From NCBI RefSeq assembly GCF_004682055.1, contig NZ_QUZU01000032.1, forward strand, positions 1 to 64,000: a DNA stretch of 64,000 bases, in the 5' to 3' direction. The translations under genes and the position numbers were made by a program. The notes under the pieces were generated by a model. It searched no databases and had not been told where the DNA came from. It saw only the letters and a list, made by a program, of their open reading frames with translations. This document shows positions 8,026 to 16,965 of the stretch, piece by piece. Within the stretch, counting starts at the first letter, position 1. Each line of letters opens with the position of its first letter. The DNA comes from Pseudomonas kairouanensis. Lineage in GTDB: Bacteria; Pseudomonadota; Gammaproteobacteria; Pseudomonadales; Pseudomonadaceae.

Positions 8026-10383
8026 GTGGATTTACAGCAGGGTTTTGTCCTGACCCGGCATTGGCGCGACACCGCCTTGGGCACCGAGGTCAGCTTCTGG
8101 CTGGCCACCGACGCGGGCCCGAGGTTTGTCCGCCTGCCCATGCAGACCTCCGTGGTGTTCATCCCCGAGGCCCACCGCAAGCCGCTGGATTGGCTGCTCA
8201 AGGGCGAGCGCGAGATTGAACTGCGCCCGCTGCAACTGTGCGATTTCCATCACCGCCCGGTCCTGGGCCTCTACACCCGCCAGCACCGCCAATTGATGGA
8301 CGTGGAAAAACGCCTGCGCGCTGCCGGTGTGGACGTGTACGAAGGCGACATACGCCCGCCAGAGCGCTACATGATGGAGCGTTTCATCACCGCGCCCGTG
8401 TGGTTTGGCGGTACCCCGGAGGCGGACGGCACGCTGGTGGAGGCGCAGATGAAACCTGCGCCCGAGTACCGTCCGCCGCTGAAGCTGGTGTCCCTGGACA
8501 TCGAGACCACCGCCCAGGGCGACCTGTATTCCATCGCCCTAGAAGGCTGCGGCGAGCGCCAGGTGTACATGCTCGGTCCGCCGAACAAGCGTGACGCCGT
8601 CGACTTCAAGCTCGACTATTGCGACACCCGCGCCCAACTGCTCGAACGCCTCAACCAGTGGATTGCCACCCATGACCCCGACGCGATCATCGGCTGGAAC
8701 CTGGTGCAGTTCGACCTGCGCGTGCTCCACGAACATGCCCAACGCCTCAACGTGCCGTTGCTGCTTGGCCGTGGCGCCGAGCCCATGGCCTGGCGCGAGC
8801 ATGGCAGCCGTAGCCACTACTTTGCGGCAGCGGCGGGGCGCTTGATCATCGATGGCATCGAGGCTTTGCGTTCGGCCACTTGGAGCTTCGAATCCTTCAG
8901 CCTGGAAAACGTCGCGCAAACCCTGTTGGGCGAAGGCAAGGACATCTCCACACCCTACCAGCGCATGGACGAAATCAACCGCATGTTCGCCGAGGACAAG
9001 CCCGCCCTGGCGCGCTACAACCTCAAGGACTGCGAACTGGTCACGCGGATTTTCGCCAAGACCGAGCTGCTCAAGTTCCTGCTGGAGCGGGCCAGCGTCA
9101 CCGGTTTGCCGGCCGATCGCAACGGTGGTTCCGTCGCCGCCTTTACCCACCTGTACATGCCGCTGATGCACCGCCAGGGTTTCGTCGCGCCGAACCTGGG
9201 GGACAAACCGCCCCAGGCCAGCCCCGGCGGTTTTGTGATGGACTCACGCCCTGGTCTCTACGAATCGGTGCTGGTGCTGGACTACAAAAGCCTGTACCCG
9301 TCGATCATCCGCAGCTTTCTCATCGACCCTGTGGGCCTGATCGAAGGCCTCAAGCATCCGGATGACAGCGACTCGGTGGAAGGCTTTCGCGGCGCACGGT
9401 TTTCCCGCACACGGCACTGCTTGCCGTCCATCGTCGCGCGTGTGTCAGAAGGCCGCGAAGAGGCCAAGCGCGAGCATAACGCGCCGCTGTCCCAAGCCCT
9501 GAAAATCATCATGAACGCTTTCTACGGCGTGCTTGGTTCCAGCGGTTGCCGGTTCTTCGACACGCGGTTGGCGTCATCGATCACGATGCGTGGCCACCAG
9601 ATCATGCGCCAGACTCGCGCACTGGTTGAGGCCCAGGGTTTTGATGTGATCTACGGCGACACCGACTCCACCTTCGTCTGGCTCGGCAAGGCCCATTCCC
9701 AAGAGGACGCGGGCCGCATCGGCCGTGAGTTGGTGCAGCACGTCAACGCCTGGTGGCGCGCTCACCTGAGCCACGAATACGGCCTGCAAAGCGCCCTGGA
9801 ACTGCAATACGAAACCCACTTCAGCCGCTTCCTGATGCCGACCATTCGTGGTGCGGAGGAGGGCAGCAAAAAACGCTACGCGGGCCTGGTGATGCGCAGC
9901 GATGGCACTGAGGAAATGGTCTACAAAGGCCTGGAAACCGTGCGCAGCGACTGGTCGCCCCTGGCCCGGCGCTTCCAGCAGGAGTTGTACCAGCGCATTT
10001 TCCACCGCCAGCCGCACCAGGACTATATCCGCGACTACGTGTGTCGCACCCTGAGCGGTGAATTCGACGAGTTGCTGATCTACCGCAAACGCCTGCGCCG
10101 CCGCCTGGACGACTACGAACGCAACGTGCCACCCCACGTACGTGCCGCGCGCCTGGCCGATGACTACAACGACCGCCTGGGCCGTCCGCGCCAGTACCAG
10201 CGCGGCGGCTGGATCAGCTATGTGATCAGCGTCAACGGCCCGGAACCCTTGGAAGTGCGACAAGCACCCATCGACTACGATCACTACGTGACCCGACAAT
10301 TGCAGCCAGTGGCCGACGCGATCCTGCCGTTCGTGGATGACGATTTCAGTACGCTCGTGGGCGGGCAAATGGGCCTGTTTTAA
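8026..10383 (+). CDS. polB: DNA polymerase II (family B, SOS repair polymerase)
   Basis: A 785-residue family B DNA polymerase with 3'-5' exonuclease. The exonuclease motifs are Exo I LDIETTAQGD, Exo II NLVQFDLRVL and Exo III YNLKDCELV. The polymerase motifs are A DYKSLYPSIIRSF, B KIIMNAFYGVLGSS and C YGDTDSTF. Length matches E. coli PolB (783). The start is GTG 8026, with GAGGTG 8 bases upstream. In E. coli the gene is LexA-controlled and acts in replication restart and translesion synthesis. I did not see a convincing LexA box in the short upstream gap. Confidence 0.97.
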   Translation: MDLQQGFVLTRHWRDTALGTEVSFWLATDAGPRFVRLPMQTSVVFIPEAHRKPLDWLLKGEREIELRPLQLCDFHHRPVLGLYTRQHRQLMDVEKRLRAAGVDVYEGDIRPPERYMMERFITAPVWFGGTPEADGTLVEAQMKPAPEYRPPLKLVSLDIETTAQGDLYSIALEGCGERQVYMLGPPNKRDAVDFKLDYCDTRAQLLERLNQWIATHDPDAIIGWNLVQFDLRVLHEHAQRLNVPLLLGRGAEPMAWREHGSRSHYFAAAAGRLIIDGIEALRSATWSFESFSLENVAQTLLGEGKDISTPYQRMDEINRMFAEDKPALARYNLKDCELVTRIFAKTELLKFLLERASVTGLPADRNGGSVAAFTHLYMPLMHRQGFVAPNLGDKPPQASPGGFVMDSRPGLYESVLVLDYKSLYPSIIRSFLIDPVGLIEGLKHPDDSDSVEGFRGARFSRTRHCLPSIVARVSEGREEAKREHNAPLSQALKIIMNAFYGVLGSSGCRFFDTRLASSITMRGHQIMRQTRALVEAQGFDVIYGDTDSTFVWLGKAHSQEDAGRIGRELVQHVNAWWRAHLSHEYGLQSALELQYETHFSRFLMPTIRGAEEGSKKRYAGLVMRSDGTEEMVYKGLETVRSDWSPLARRFQQELYQRIFHRQPHQDYIRDYVCRTLSGEFDELLIYRKRLRRRLDDYERNVPPHVRAARLADDYNDRLGRPRQYQRGGWISYVISVNGPEPLEVRQAPIDYDHYVTRQLQPVADAILPFVDDDFSTLVGGQMGLF

Positions 10384-10408
10384 ACGTTGGGAAAGGAGGA
10401 AAGCCCCC

Positions 10409-11041
10409 ATGTACACGCTCTATGGCATCGACGAATCCGGCTCCTGCATGATCGAAATCGCCCTGCAGCGTTGCGCGGTGCCGTGGCAACGGGTCGATGC
10501 GGCCTCGTGGGCCAGTGGCGAGGGCAGTGACGAACTGGCCCGCATCAACCCCCTCAAACAAGTCCCCACCCTGATCACCCCCGATGGCCAGGTACTGACC
10601 GAGAGCGCTGCGATCATGATTCACCTCGGGTTGGAACATCCCGCCTCTGAATTGCTGGCCGGCAACCGTGGGCAGATCATCCGTGGCCTGGTGTACATCG
10701 CCGCTAACTGCTACTCGGCCATCGGCATCATCGACTACCCGCAACGCTGGCTGGGTAACGTCAATGAGACGGTACAGGCGCAACTGGTCACGGGCACCCG
10801 GCGTTACCTTCACCAGGCCTGGGTGGTGTTTGCCGATCAGTTTGCCGAGCAACTGCTGGCGCCCAGCGGGGTGCCCAATGCCTTGGGTATCACGGCCGCC
10901 GCGGTGTCGCGCTGGGACGCTGCGCGGGAGGCTTTGAGCGGCCTGGCACCGGGCTTTGCGCAAACCCTGGCGCAGGTGGACGCCGACCCCGTCGTAGCAC
11001 CCGTGTTTGCACGGCATTGGCCTGAGTGGAAGGTCTCATGA
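10409..11041 (+). CDS. glutathione S-transferase family protein
   Basis: A 210-residue GST-like protein. It has a thioredoxin-fold N-terminal domain (MYTLYGIDESGSCMIEIAL, then NPLKQVPTLI and the glutathione-binding LTESAAI segment) and an all-helical C-terminal domain. It has a strong ribosome binding site (GGAAAGGAGG) and follows polB by 25 bp, so the two may be co-transcribed. A catalytic Ser or Cys near residues 11-13 (SGSC) is plausible. The substrate is unknown. Confidence 0.88.
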   Translation: MYTLYGIDESGSCMIEIALQRCAVPWQRVDAASWASGEGSDELARINPLKQVPTLITPDGQVLTESAAIMIHLGLEHPASELLAGNRGQIIRGLVYIAANCYSAIGIIDYPQRWLGNVNETVQAQLVTGTRRYLHQAWVVFADQFAEQLLAPSGVPNALGITAAAVSRWDAAREALSGLAPGFAQTLAQVDADPVVAPVFARHWPEWKVS

Positions 11042-11206
11042 TGTTTCCGTAATCAGTGGAAACAATCACCGCCAACCGCGCCGAACCCCTTGCTTCACGG
11101 GCGTCCTGGCCTACGCTTTCTTAAACCGCTGTAGGAATCATCCTTGAATTTGACTGTCGCAGACATGAAACTCAAGAACCCTGCATGGAATTCAAAGGAG
11201 GTGCGC

Positions 11207-11782
11207 ATGCTCATCCGGTCGCTGACCCTGGCTACCTTGATGGCTTTTACGGGGCCGCTGTTGGCCGCTGAGGATATCAACCCGCTCAAGCAAGACCTGG
11301 GCAAGGCTCGACCGCTGGTGGTCGTGGAGCTTGATTCGGGTAACTCCACCTTGGCGACCCTCCAGAAGCAACTGGACGAACCGGCCAACAAGCAGGCGTT
11401 TGAAGAGCGCAGCATGGTGTTCTACACCGTGAAGTTCGGCAGCATTGGCGCCGAAGGGGAAAAGTTCGCCAAAGAGGCCAAAGACAACAAAAAGCTCACG
11501 CCACCTGAAACCAACGCCTTGATCCGCGCCCTCAAGCTCGGCGCCGGCAGTGGTACCAAAGTGATCCTGGTGGGCAAGGACGGTGAGAAAAAACTCGAGA
11601 AGAACGTGCCGCCGGATACCCTCGACCTGAAGGAATTCTTCACGACCATCGACCAGATGCCGATGGCTGAAAAAGAAGCAGCCGCTGCCGCAGAGCCCGA
11701 GCCCGTTGCCCCCGCGCCGACCAAAGGCGCCAAAGCAGTTAAACCGGGCAGCAAGCCAGCGCCACAACAACTCGACGATTGA
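11207..11782 (+). CDS. DUF4174-like secreted protein
   Basis: A 191-residue protein with a signal peptide (MLIRSLTLATLMAFTGPLLAA). A thioredoxin-like DUF4174-type domain follows (PLVVVELDSGNSTLATLQKQL, then GTKVILVGKDGEKKL and LKEFFTTIDQMPM), with a low-complexity Ala/Pro/Lys tail from about residue 150. No CxxC is present. ATG 11207 is supported by AAAGGAGGTG just upstream. An in-frame TTG at 11144 is rejected because it would bury the signal peptide. The periplasmic function is unknown. Confidence 0.85.
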   Translation: MLIRSLTLATLMAFTGPLLAAEDINPLKQDLGKARPLVVVELDSGNSTLATLQKQLDEPANKQAFEERSMVFYTVKFGSIGAEGEKFAKEAKDNKKLTPPETNALIRALKLGAGSGTKVILVGKDGEKKLEKNVPPDTLDLKEFFTTIDQMPMAEKEAAAAAEPEPVAPAPTKGAKAVKPGSKPAPQQLDD

Positions 11783-11809
11783 CCTGATCCAGCCTGAGCG
11801 TTGGATCTC

Positions 11810-11837
11810 TGTGGGAGGGAGCAGGCGCCCTCCCACA
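11810..11837. terminator. hairpin between convergent genes (REP-like)
   Basis: A 10-bp perfect inverted repeat (TGTGGGAGGG and CCCTCCCACA, 8-base loop) sits between the DUF4174 gene and the 3' end of pslL. It probably ends both transcripts. Its sequence also resembles the short TGTGGGAGG...-type repetitive palindromes of fluorescent pseudomonads. Confidence 0.6.
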
Positions 11838-11842
11838 ATGCT

Positions 11843-12886
11843 TCAACGTTGTTCTTCAGGTTGCTTGCGCACCGGAAACGGAAAGTAGAAAAACCGCAAG
11901 AACGCCACCCGCTTGATCACTTCCCCGATCAACAACGGCGCCACCACCGCCACCACCCACCCCACGCATGCCGCCGCAAACGGGGGCAGCCCCACACGCT
12001 CCATCAAGTCGAAGGTCTTGTGCTGGATCTCCCCATGGAAGATCAGCAGGATCAACGTGGACTGGCCAATGTAGGTCATCGCCCGCGTGAGCACGCTCGA
12101 CACCATGAGCACTCGCGCCAGCGCCCAGCACAGGTAAACCCCGATCACCGCCAGCAGGCTGGTCCACAACCAATGGTCATAGCGCCGTTGCGCCAGGTCC
12201 ATGGTGTCGCCGCGCCAGAGGAACACTGCCGCAAACAGCAGCGCCGAAATCACCAGCGTCAGCAGCGAACCTTCATGCCGGCGCAGCCAGTCCCGCAGCA
12301 GGTAGCCCAGGATGAAACAGGCGCTGCTGATCAAGGTGATATCGATGCTGAAGGGCAGCCCCGGCAACACCCAGGTTTGGCCACCCACGGTCACCGGCAG
12401 TTGCCAGAACAACGGCAGTATCAACGTGCCGACCCACAGCATCACTGCCATCAATGCGCAATTGGCTGCCAACGGCAGGCGCTGGATCAGCCGCAGCCCC
12501 CCCCAACTGAACAGGAGCACCACCCAGAAGTGCGGCAAAAACCACAATGCTTGCCACGGGATGGTGTCCACCGAGGCATACAGCACGCCGCCGATATCCG
12601 GCAACAGCGGCTGGCCGCGCAGCACGTCGCGTACGATCACATACAGCAACATGGTGAAGAAAAACGGCTTGAGCAGGCCGTCGGCCTTGCGCACCGCCAT
12701 CTCGCCGAAGGGCTGCTCCGGCTTGAACAACACGCCGGACAAAAAGAAGAACAGCGGCAACACGAACGAGGCCAGGATCGGGTACATCAGGTCTGGAGAG
12801 GTGGCCACAAACCAACTGTGGGCATACACGATCACCAGGATGCCGATGCCTTTGGCGATGTCCATTTGAATCCAGCGATTTTTCAC
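11843..12886 (-). CDS. pslL: PslL-like acyltransferase (acyltransferase 3 family)
   Basis: A 347-residue polytopic inner-membrane protein of the acyltransferase 3 family. It opens with RWIQMDIAKGIGILVIVYAHSW, whose Asp/His-bearing first helix is the family signature, and has about ten hydrophobic segments. It is the last gene of the psl series and would O-acylate the polysaccharide or its precursor. It is separated from pslK by 142 bp holding a REPIN, the only sizeable gap in the operon, so its expression may be uncoupled from the rest. Confidence 0.88.
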   Translation of the reverse strand: MKNRWIQMDIAKGIGILVIVYAHSWFVATSPDLMYPILASFVLPLFFFLSGVLFKPEQPFGEMAVRKADGLLKPFFFTMLLYVIVRDVLRGQPLLPDIGGVLYASVDTIPWQALWFLPHFWVVLLFSWGGLRLIQRLPLAANCALMAVMLWVGTLILPLFWQLPVTVGGQTWVLPGLPFSIDITLISSACFILGYLLRDWLRRHEGSLLTLVISALLFAAVFLWRGDTMDLAQRRYDHWLWTSLLAVIGVYLCWALARVLMVSSVLTRAMTYIGQSTLILLIFHGEIQHKTFDLMERVGLPPFAAACVGWVVAVVAPLLIGEVIKRVAFLRFFYFPFPVRKQPEEQR

Positions 12887-12915
12887 CTGATCACCTCTCT
12901 GCCAGACACCCGGCT

Positions 12916-13021
12916 CCCTGTAGGAGCGGGCTTGCCCGCGAAAAACTCACATCCAGCGCGTTCATTCAGAATGCCCGCGTCATCATTAACGACCTTCGCG
13001 GGCAAGCCCGCTCCTACAGGG
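12916..13021. repeat. REPIN (two inverted REP sequences)
   Basis: CCCTGTAGGAGCGGGCTTGC at 12916 and its inverse at the other end (GCAAGCCCGCTCCTACAGGG, ending 13021) flank about 50 bp of unique sequence. Each arm also folds on itself (GCGGGCTTGCCCGC). This is the REP-doublet arrangement described for P. fluorescens, usually mobilised in trans by a RAYT transposase; no RAYT gene is in the window. It lies inside the psl operon. Confidence 0.9.
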
Positions 13022-13028
13022 AAATGCG

Positions 13029-14432
13029 TCATGCCTTGCGCCATGGCTTGAGCCACAACCCCATCCCCAGTAACACCACGGCGCCGGCCAGGGTGCTCAG
13101 GCCCAGTTGCAGCCACACGCCTTCAATACGGAATAGCGCCAGTGCCGCCAAGCCCATCAGCACGGCGCTGAGCAGCCAATGGCGTGCCCACGGCAGAGCA
13201 TCGAGCAGGGCCTGGCGCTGCATCAGCAGCAACGCCGTGCAGATCACGCCCGCCAAGGCTGCCAAGGGGATACCCGCCAAGCCGAACACAAAGGGCAGGG
13301 CACCCAACAGCAGCACGTTGACCAGGCTGCCGAGCAGTTCGCAGCGCAGTGGCTGGCGCGTGTCGCCAGCGGCGTAGGCATAGCGGGCGAGCAGGGCGTT
13401 CCAGGCGCCGAACACCAGCGGCACGGCAAACCAGGCCAGCAACAGGGGCAGCGGCGAATCGGCCGATTGCTTGGGCAGCAACAACGCCACCAGGCTCGGC
13501 GCCGCCGCCACCAGGCCGACACCGGCAGGCAGGGTCAGCAGGCTGGCGGTTTGCACGCCACGTTTGAGCAGGGCCAGGCGCTCATCGCCCTGGCGGCGAC
13601 TCATCATGCCCAGCAGCACCTGGTTGAGGCTCATCAGGGCAATCAGCGGCAGGTTCATCAGCTTGCGCGCCAGGTTGACCCAGGTCACCGCGCCTTCCCC
13701 CAGCAACGACGCCACCAGCCGTTCGATCAAGGCCAGGCCTTGGCTGGCGCCGTTGCTCAACAACAGCGGGCCAATGCGCTGGCCCAGCTCGCGCAAAGGG
13801 GCAAACGACAGCTGCCAACGCCACGGCCGCCAGCCCTGGCGCCACACCGCCGGCAGCATCGCCAGGGGCATCAACAGGCTGCCGGCCAGGCAGGCCAGCG
13901 CCAATGAGTGCGGTTGGCTCGCCGTGCCGGCCAGTGCCAGGTAGGCCACCGGCGGCAGGTTGAACAGCAGCGAGCCCAGCCCCGCCAGTACAAAGCGCTC
14001 GCTGGCCTGCAACGGGATGCTGAACAGCGCATGTAGCATCAGGCCTGGCACGCACCAGGCGACAACCTGCAAATTGCTCGCCGCCAACGCCGTGGCCGCC
14101 AACCCAGGGCCAAGCAACTGCACCAGCCATGGCGCCAACAGCGTCAGCAACAGGCTGGTCACTACGGCAATCACCATGAGCGCGGGAAACAACACCGCCA
14201 GCCAGTCCAACCGTTCGCGCTCCTTGCGTGCCAGGTACAGGGGCAACGCGGCGGCGCTCAGCACGCCACCGGCCAAGGACATGCGCAACGCCTCGGGTAA
14301 AAACAGCGCGATCAAGAACGCATCGCTACGCTCCCCCGCGCCCCAGGCCGCCACCAGCAACCATTCCCGCGCAAAGCCCAGGCACAGCCCCAGCAAGGTC
14401 GCCAGGGTCAACCAGACGGCGGAGCCGAGCAT
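13029..14432 (-). CDS. pslK: PslK-like polysaccharide flippase (MurJ/MviN family)
   Basis: A 467-residue membrane protein with about 12-14 hydrophobic helices. The N-terminal region has GFAREWLLVAAWGAGERSDAF, typical of the MurJ/MviN lipid flippase family. By position and by analogy with P. aeruginosa it should move lipid-linked Psl repeat units across the inner membrane. Its ATG shares a base with the pslJ stop (TGATG), so the two are translationally coupled. Confidence 0.9.
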   Translation of the reverse strand: MLGSAVWLTLATLLGLCLGFAREWLLVAAWGAGERSDAFLIALFLPEALRMSLAGGVLSAAALPLYLARKERERLDWLAVLFPALMVIAVVTSLLLTLLAPWLVQLLGPGLAATALAASNLQVVAWCVPGLMLHALFSIPLQASERFVLAGLGSLLFNLPPVAYLALAGTASQPHSLALACLAGSLLMPLAMLPAVWRQGWRPWRWQLSFAPLRELGQRIGPLLLSNGASQGLALIERLVASLLGEGAVTWVNLARKLMNLPLIALMSLNQVLLGMMSRRQGDERLALLKRGVQTASLLTLPAGVGLVAAAPSLVALLLPKQSADSPLPLLLAWFAVPLVFGAWNALLARYAYAAGDTRQPLRCELLGSLVNVLLLGALPFVFGLAGIPLAALAGVICTALLLMQRQALLDALPWARHWLLSAVLMGLAALALFRIEGVWLQLGLSTLAGAVVLLGMGLWLKPWRKA

Positions 14433-15865
14433 CAGCGTGGCGCGCCTTCAAGCAGCGGCTCGGCCACATCCACGCGCTTGACCTGGGGCAACCGCGCCGG
14501 GAACAAGCGGCGTGCTTCCAGCACATTGATGCCCACCATCAGCCAAAACAGCGCCACCATCACCACCGCAAAGCTGAAGTAGTGGTCGAATACACCACTG
14601 ACCAGCGCCGACAGAATCCCGCCGGTGGTGCCCAGCCACAGCGCGTTGTCCTTGGTCAGGCGGATCGGGCCCTGTTCCGGGCGCGCCTCACGCCACCAGC
14701 GCAGGGTCACCGCCACAAAGAACAGCATGCCGATGATGCCGAGCTTGTAGACATAGTTCAGCCACAGGTTGGAGATGCCCAGCAGATGGCTGCCCGGTAC
14801 CGGCGGGTCGACCTTGAAGCCGATGCCCAGCGGGTACGCCGCCACCGCTTGCGGGAACATGCGGTATTCGTCAAAGCGCACTTCGGTACTGGCGTTGTCC
14901 GACGAAAAAATCGTCGCCAGGCGCTCCTGCAACGGTGGGTAGGCCAGCACCAACGCCACCGTCAGCGCCGCGCCGATCATCAGCAGGCGGCCGGTGTAAG
15001 GCACGCGTCGGGTCGCCATCCATATCAGCACCAACGCCAGGCTGACCATGGCGCCACGGCTACTGGCCAACAGCAAGGCGGCCGCACCCAGGCAGGCCAC
15101 GCCCAGGCCCAGTGCGCGTTTCCAACCCTGCTCGGTCATGCCAAAACAGAAGGCCATGGGCAGCAGCAACGCCATGATCCCGCCGATGGCGTTGGGGTGG
15201 GTCCAGGGCGAACCCATGCGCGGGGACATCGCCTCCAGACCGAATTTCAAAGTGTCGAAGTTGGCGTAGTTGAACATCCCCAGGATCGGCGCGATGCCCG
15301 CGCCCGAGCGGGTGTACACAAACACCGCAATCGACAGCACCAGCATCGCCAGGGTGCCCAGCAGCAGGGCGATCACCAGGGATTCGCGGTGCTTGCGGTC
15401 TACCAGCAACTGGGCCGCCAGGAACACCCCCGACAGGTTCAACAACCAGCGCAGCCAGTTGGCCACGCCGCTGCTGTCGGCATGGGTGATGACCTGGCCG
15501 ACGATAAACGGGAACACACTGAACAGCATCAGCCACAACAGCATCTGGTCAGTGGGGCGTCGGGCGAACGTGGTCCCATCAGGCATGCGCGACAAGAACC
15601 GATGCCACACCACCGCGCCCCAGGTCAGGGCCAGGATCGCTTCGCTGACGGTGGTGCGAATGCCCAGGTTGACCGTGGAGTACGGCATGAACGTCGCCAT
15701 CAGGGCAAACAGCAGCAAGCCCCAGAACGGAAAGCGCAGGATGGTCACCGCTCCCGCCAGGCCAATCACGGCAAGGAACGCCTTGGCCGGTGACAGCAGC
15801 AGTGCCAGCGCGCCAAACAGCAGGCCAAGGAGGATGGCGACGACACTTGCCAGGTTCACTCTCAC
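14432..15865 (-). CDS. pslJ: PslJ-like O-antigen ligase/polymerase family membrane protein
   Basis: A 477-residue protein with about ten membrane segments and a large periplasmic loop, of the Wzy/WaaL type (EVRFDEYRMFPQAVAAYPLGIG, NLWLNYVYKLGIIGML). It would polymerise Psl repeat units. I set the start at GTG 15865 because it overlaps the pslI stop by four bases (GTGA) and gives the length of P. aeruginosa PslJ; an in-frame upstream ATG would lie within pslI. Confidence 0.88.
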   Translation of the reverse strand: MRVNLASVVAILLGLLFGALALLLSPAKAFLAVIGLAGAVTILRFPFWGLLLFALMATFMPYSTVNLGIRTTVSEAILALTWGAVVWHRFLSRMPDGTTFARRPTDQMLLWLMLFSVFPFIVGQVITHADSSGVANWLRWLLNLSGVFLAAQLLVDRKHRESLVIALLLGTLAMLVLSIAVFVYTRSGAGIAPILGMFNYANFDTLKFGLEAMSPRMGSPWTHPNAIGGIMALLLPMAFCFGMTEQGWKRALGLGVACLGAAALLLASSRGAMVSLALVLIWMATRRVPYTGRLLMIGAALTVALVLAYPPLQERLATIFSSDNASTEVRFDEYRMFPQAVAAYPLGIGFKVDPPVPGSHLLGISNLWLNYVYKLGIIGMLFFVAVTLRWWREARPEQGPIRLTKDNALWLGTTGGILSALVSGVFDHYFSFAVVMVALFWLMVGINVLEARRLFPARLPQVKRVDVAEPLLEGAPR

Positions 15866-16965
15866 TTCAATTCCTCGATCAATTCGGCCAGGCGCTGGCG
15901 GTAGGCGTGCTGATTGAAACGCTGCGCCCACTGCCGGCGCTGCTCGGGTGATTGTTCATCGGTGCGCGCGCCCAGATCGACCATCAACTGCACCAGCGCC
16001 GCGCCATCGGTGGGGGAAAAACGCGGTGCCGACGGCGGGGTGATTTCATCCAGCGAGGTGCCGCTGGCCACCGCCACCGGCGTGCCCACGCTCAGGGCTT
16101 CGATCACCGGCAGGCCAAAGCCTTCGGCGTAGGACGGTTGCCACAGGCGCGACGCCTGGCGGTACAGCGCATGCAGCTCGGCATCCGACACGCCACTCAA
16201 TGCCCGAATGCCCGGCAATGTGCGCTGGGCCTGGGGCAAATGTTCCAGGCTGCCCACCAGTACCAGTTCGGGCACGTCGGCGCACAGGCGCCGCGCCTGT
16301 TGCCAGGCATCGACCAAAAACGGCACGTTCTTGCGCAACTCGCGGGTGCCCACCAGCAGCCAATAGCGCTCGGGCAATTGCCGCGCGCTCACATCCGCCG
16401 CCGGTTCGACAAACCCGTCCACCTGGTTGGGCAACACACGAATCTTGCCCGCCGCCTTTGGAAACAACCGTGCGGTTTCATCGGCGCTGTACTGCGACGG
16501 CGTCCACACCCGGTCGGCGCTGTGCACCGCCCAGCCAATCGACAAACGATCACTGGTCTTGTAGATCAGCGCCTTCAAACGGTTGGCGTGGTAGTTGTCC
16601 AGGGTGATCTGGAACAGGTCATGCAACAGCACCACGGTTCGCAAGCCCTTGGGCTTGGGCGGCAGCGGCAGGCCCATATTGAAGGTGCTGATGTACAGGT
16701 CGATGTGCTGCTCACGCAACGCACGGGGCAAAAAACCGGCCTCGAACCGCAGGCGGTTCTGCGGCTGGTGCATCGCCGTCTTGGCGCAGCCCCAGGTCGG
16801 GCAATGGCCCTGCAAGCGGGTCTCGTCGCCCAGGGGCGCCACGGTGAAACGCTCAAGCTCGATGCCCGGCAATGTCCGCAAGCCCGCTTCCAGCGCGTAC
16901 ACCTGGCGGCTGATGCCCGATTGGGGTGAGGTGCCGACGGTGCGGTAATCCAGGCCTACACGCAT
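15862..16965 (-). CDS. pslI: PslI-like glycosyltransferase (GT4 type)
   Basis: A 367-residue cytoplasmic GT-B glycosyltransferase. The C-terminal nucleotide-sugar domain has KNVPFLVDAWQQ and SYAEGFGLPVIEALSVGTPV, with the family's EX7E motif. It is part of the Psl repeat-unit assembly line. It overlaps pslH by ten bases and pslJ by four. Confidence 0.9.
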   Translation of the reverse strand: MRVGLDYRTVGTSPQSGISRQVYALEAGLRTLPGIELERFTVAPLGDETRLQGHCPTWGCAKTAMHQPQNRLRFEAGFLPRALREQHIDLYISTFNMGLPLPPKPKGLRTVVLLHDLFQITLDNYHANRLKALIYKTSDRLSIGWAVHSADRVWTPSQYSADETARLFPKAAGKIRVLPNQVDGFVEPAADVSARQLPERYWLLVGTRELRKNVPFLVDAWQQARRLCADVPELVLVGSLEHLPQAQRTLPGIRALSGVSDAELHALYRQASRLWQPSYAEGFGLPVIEALSVGTPVAVASGTSLDEITPPSAPRFSPTDGAALVQLMVDLGARTDEQSPEQRRQWAQRFNQHAYRQRLAELIEELK

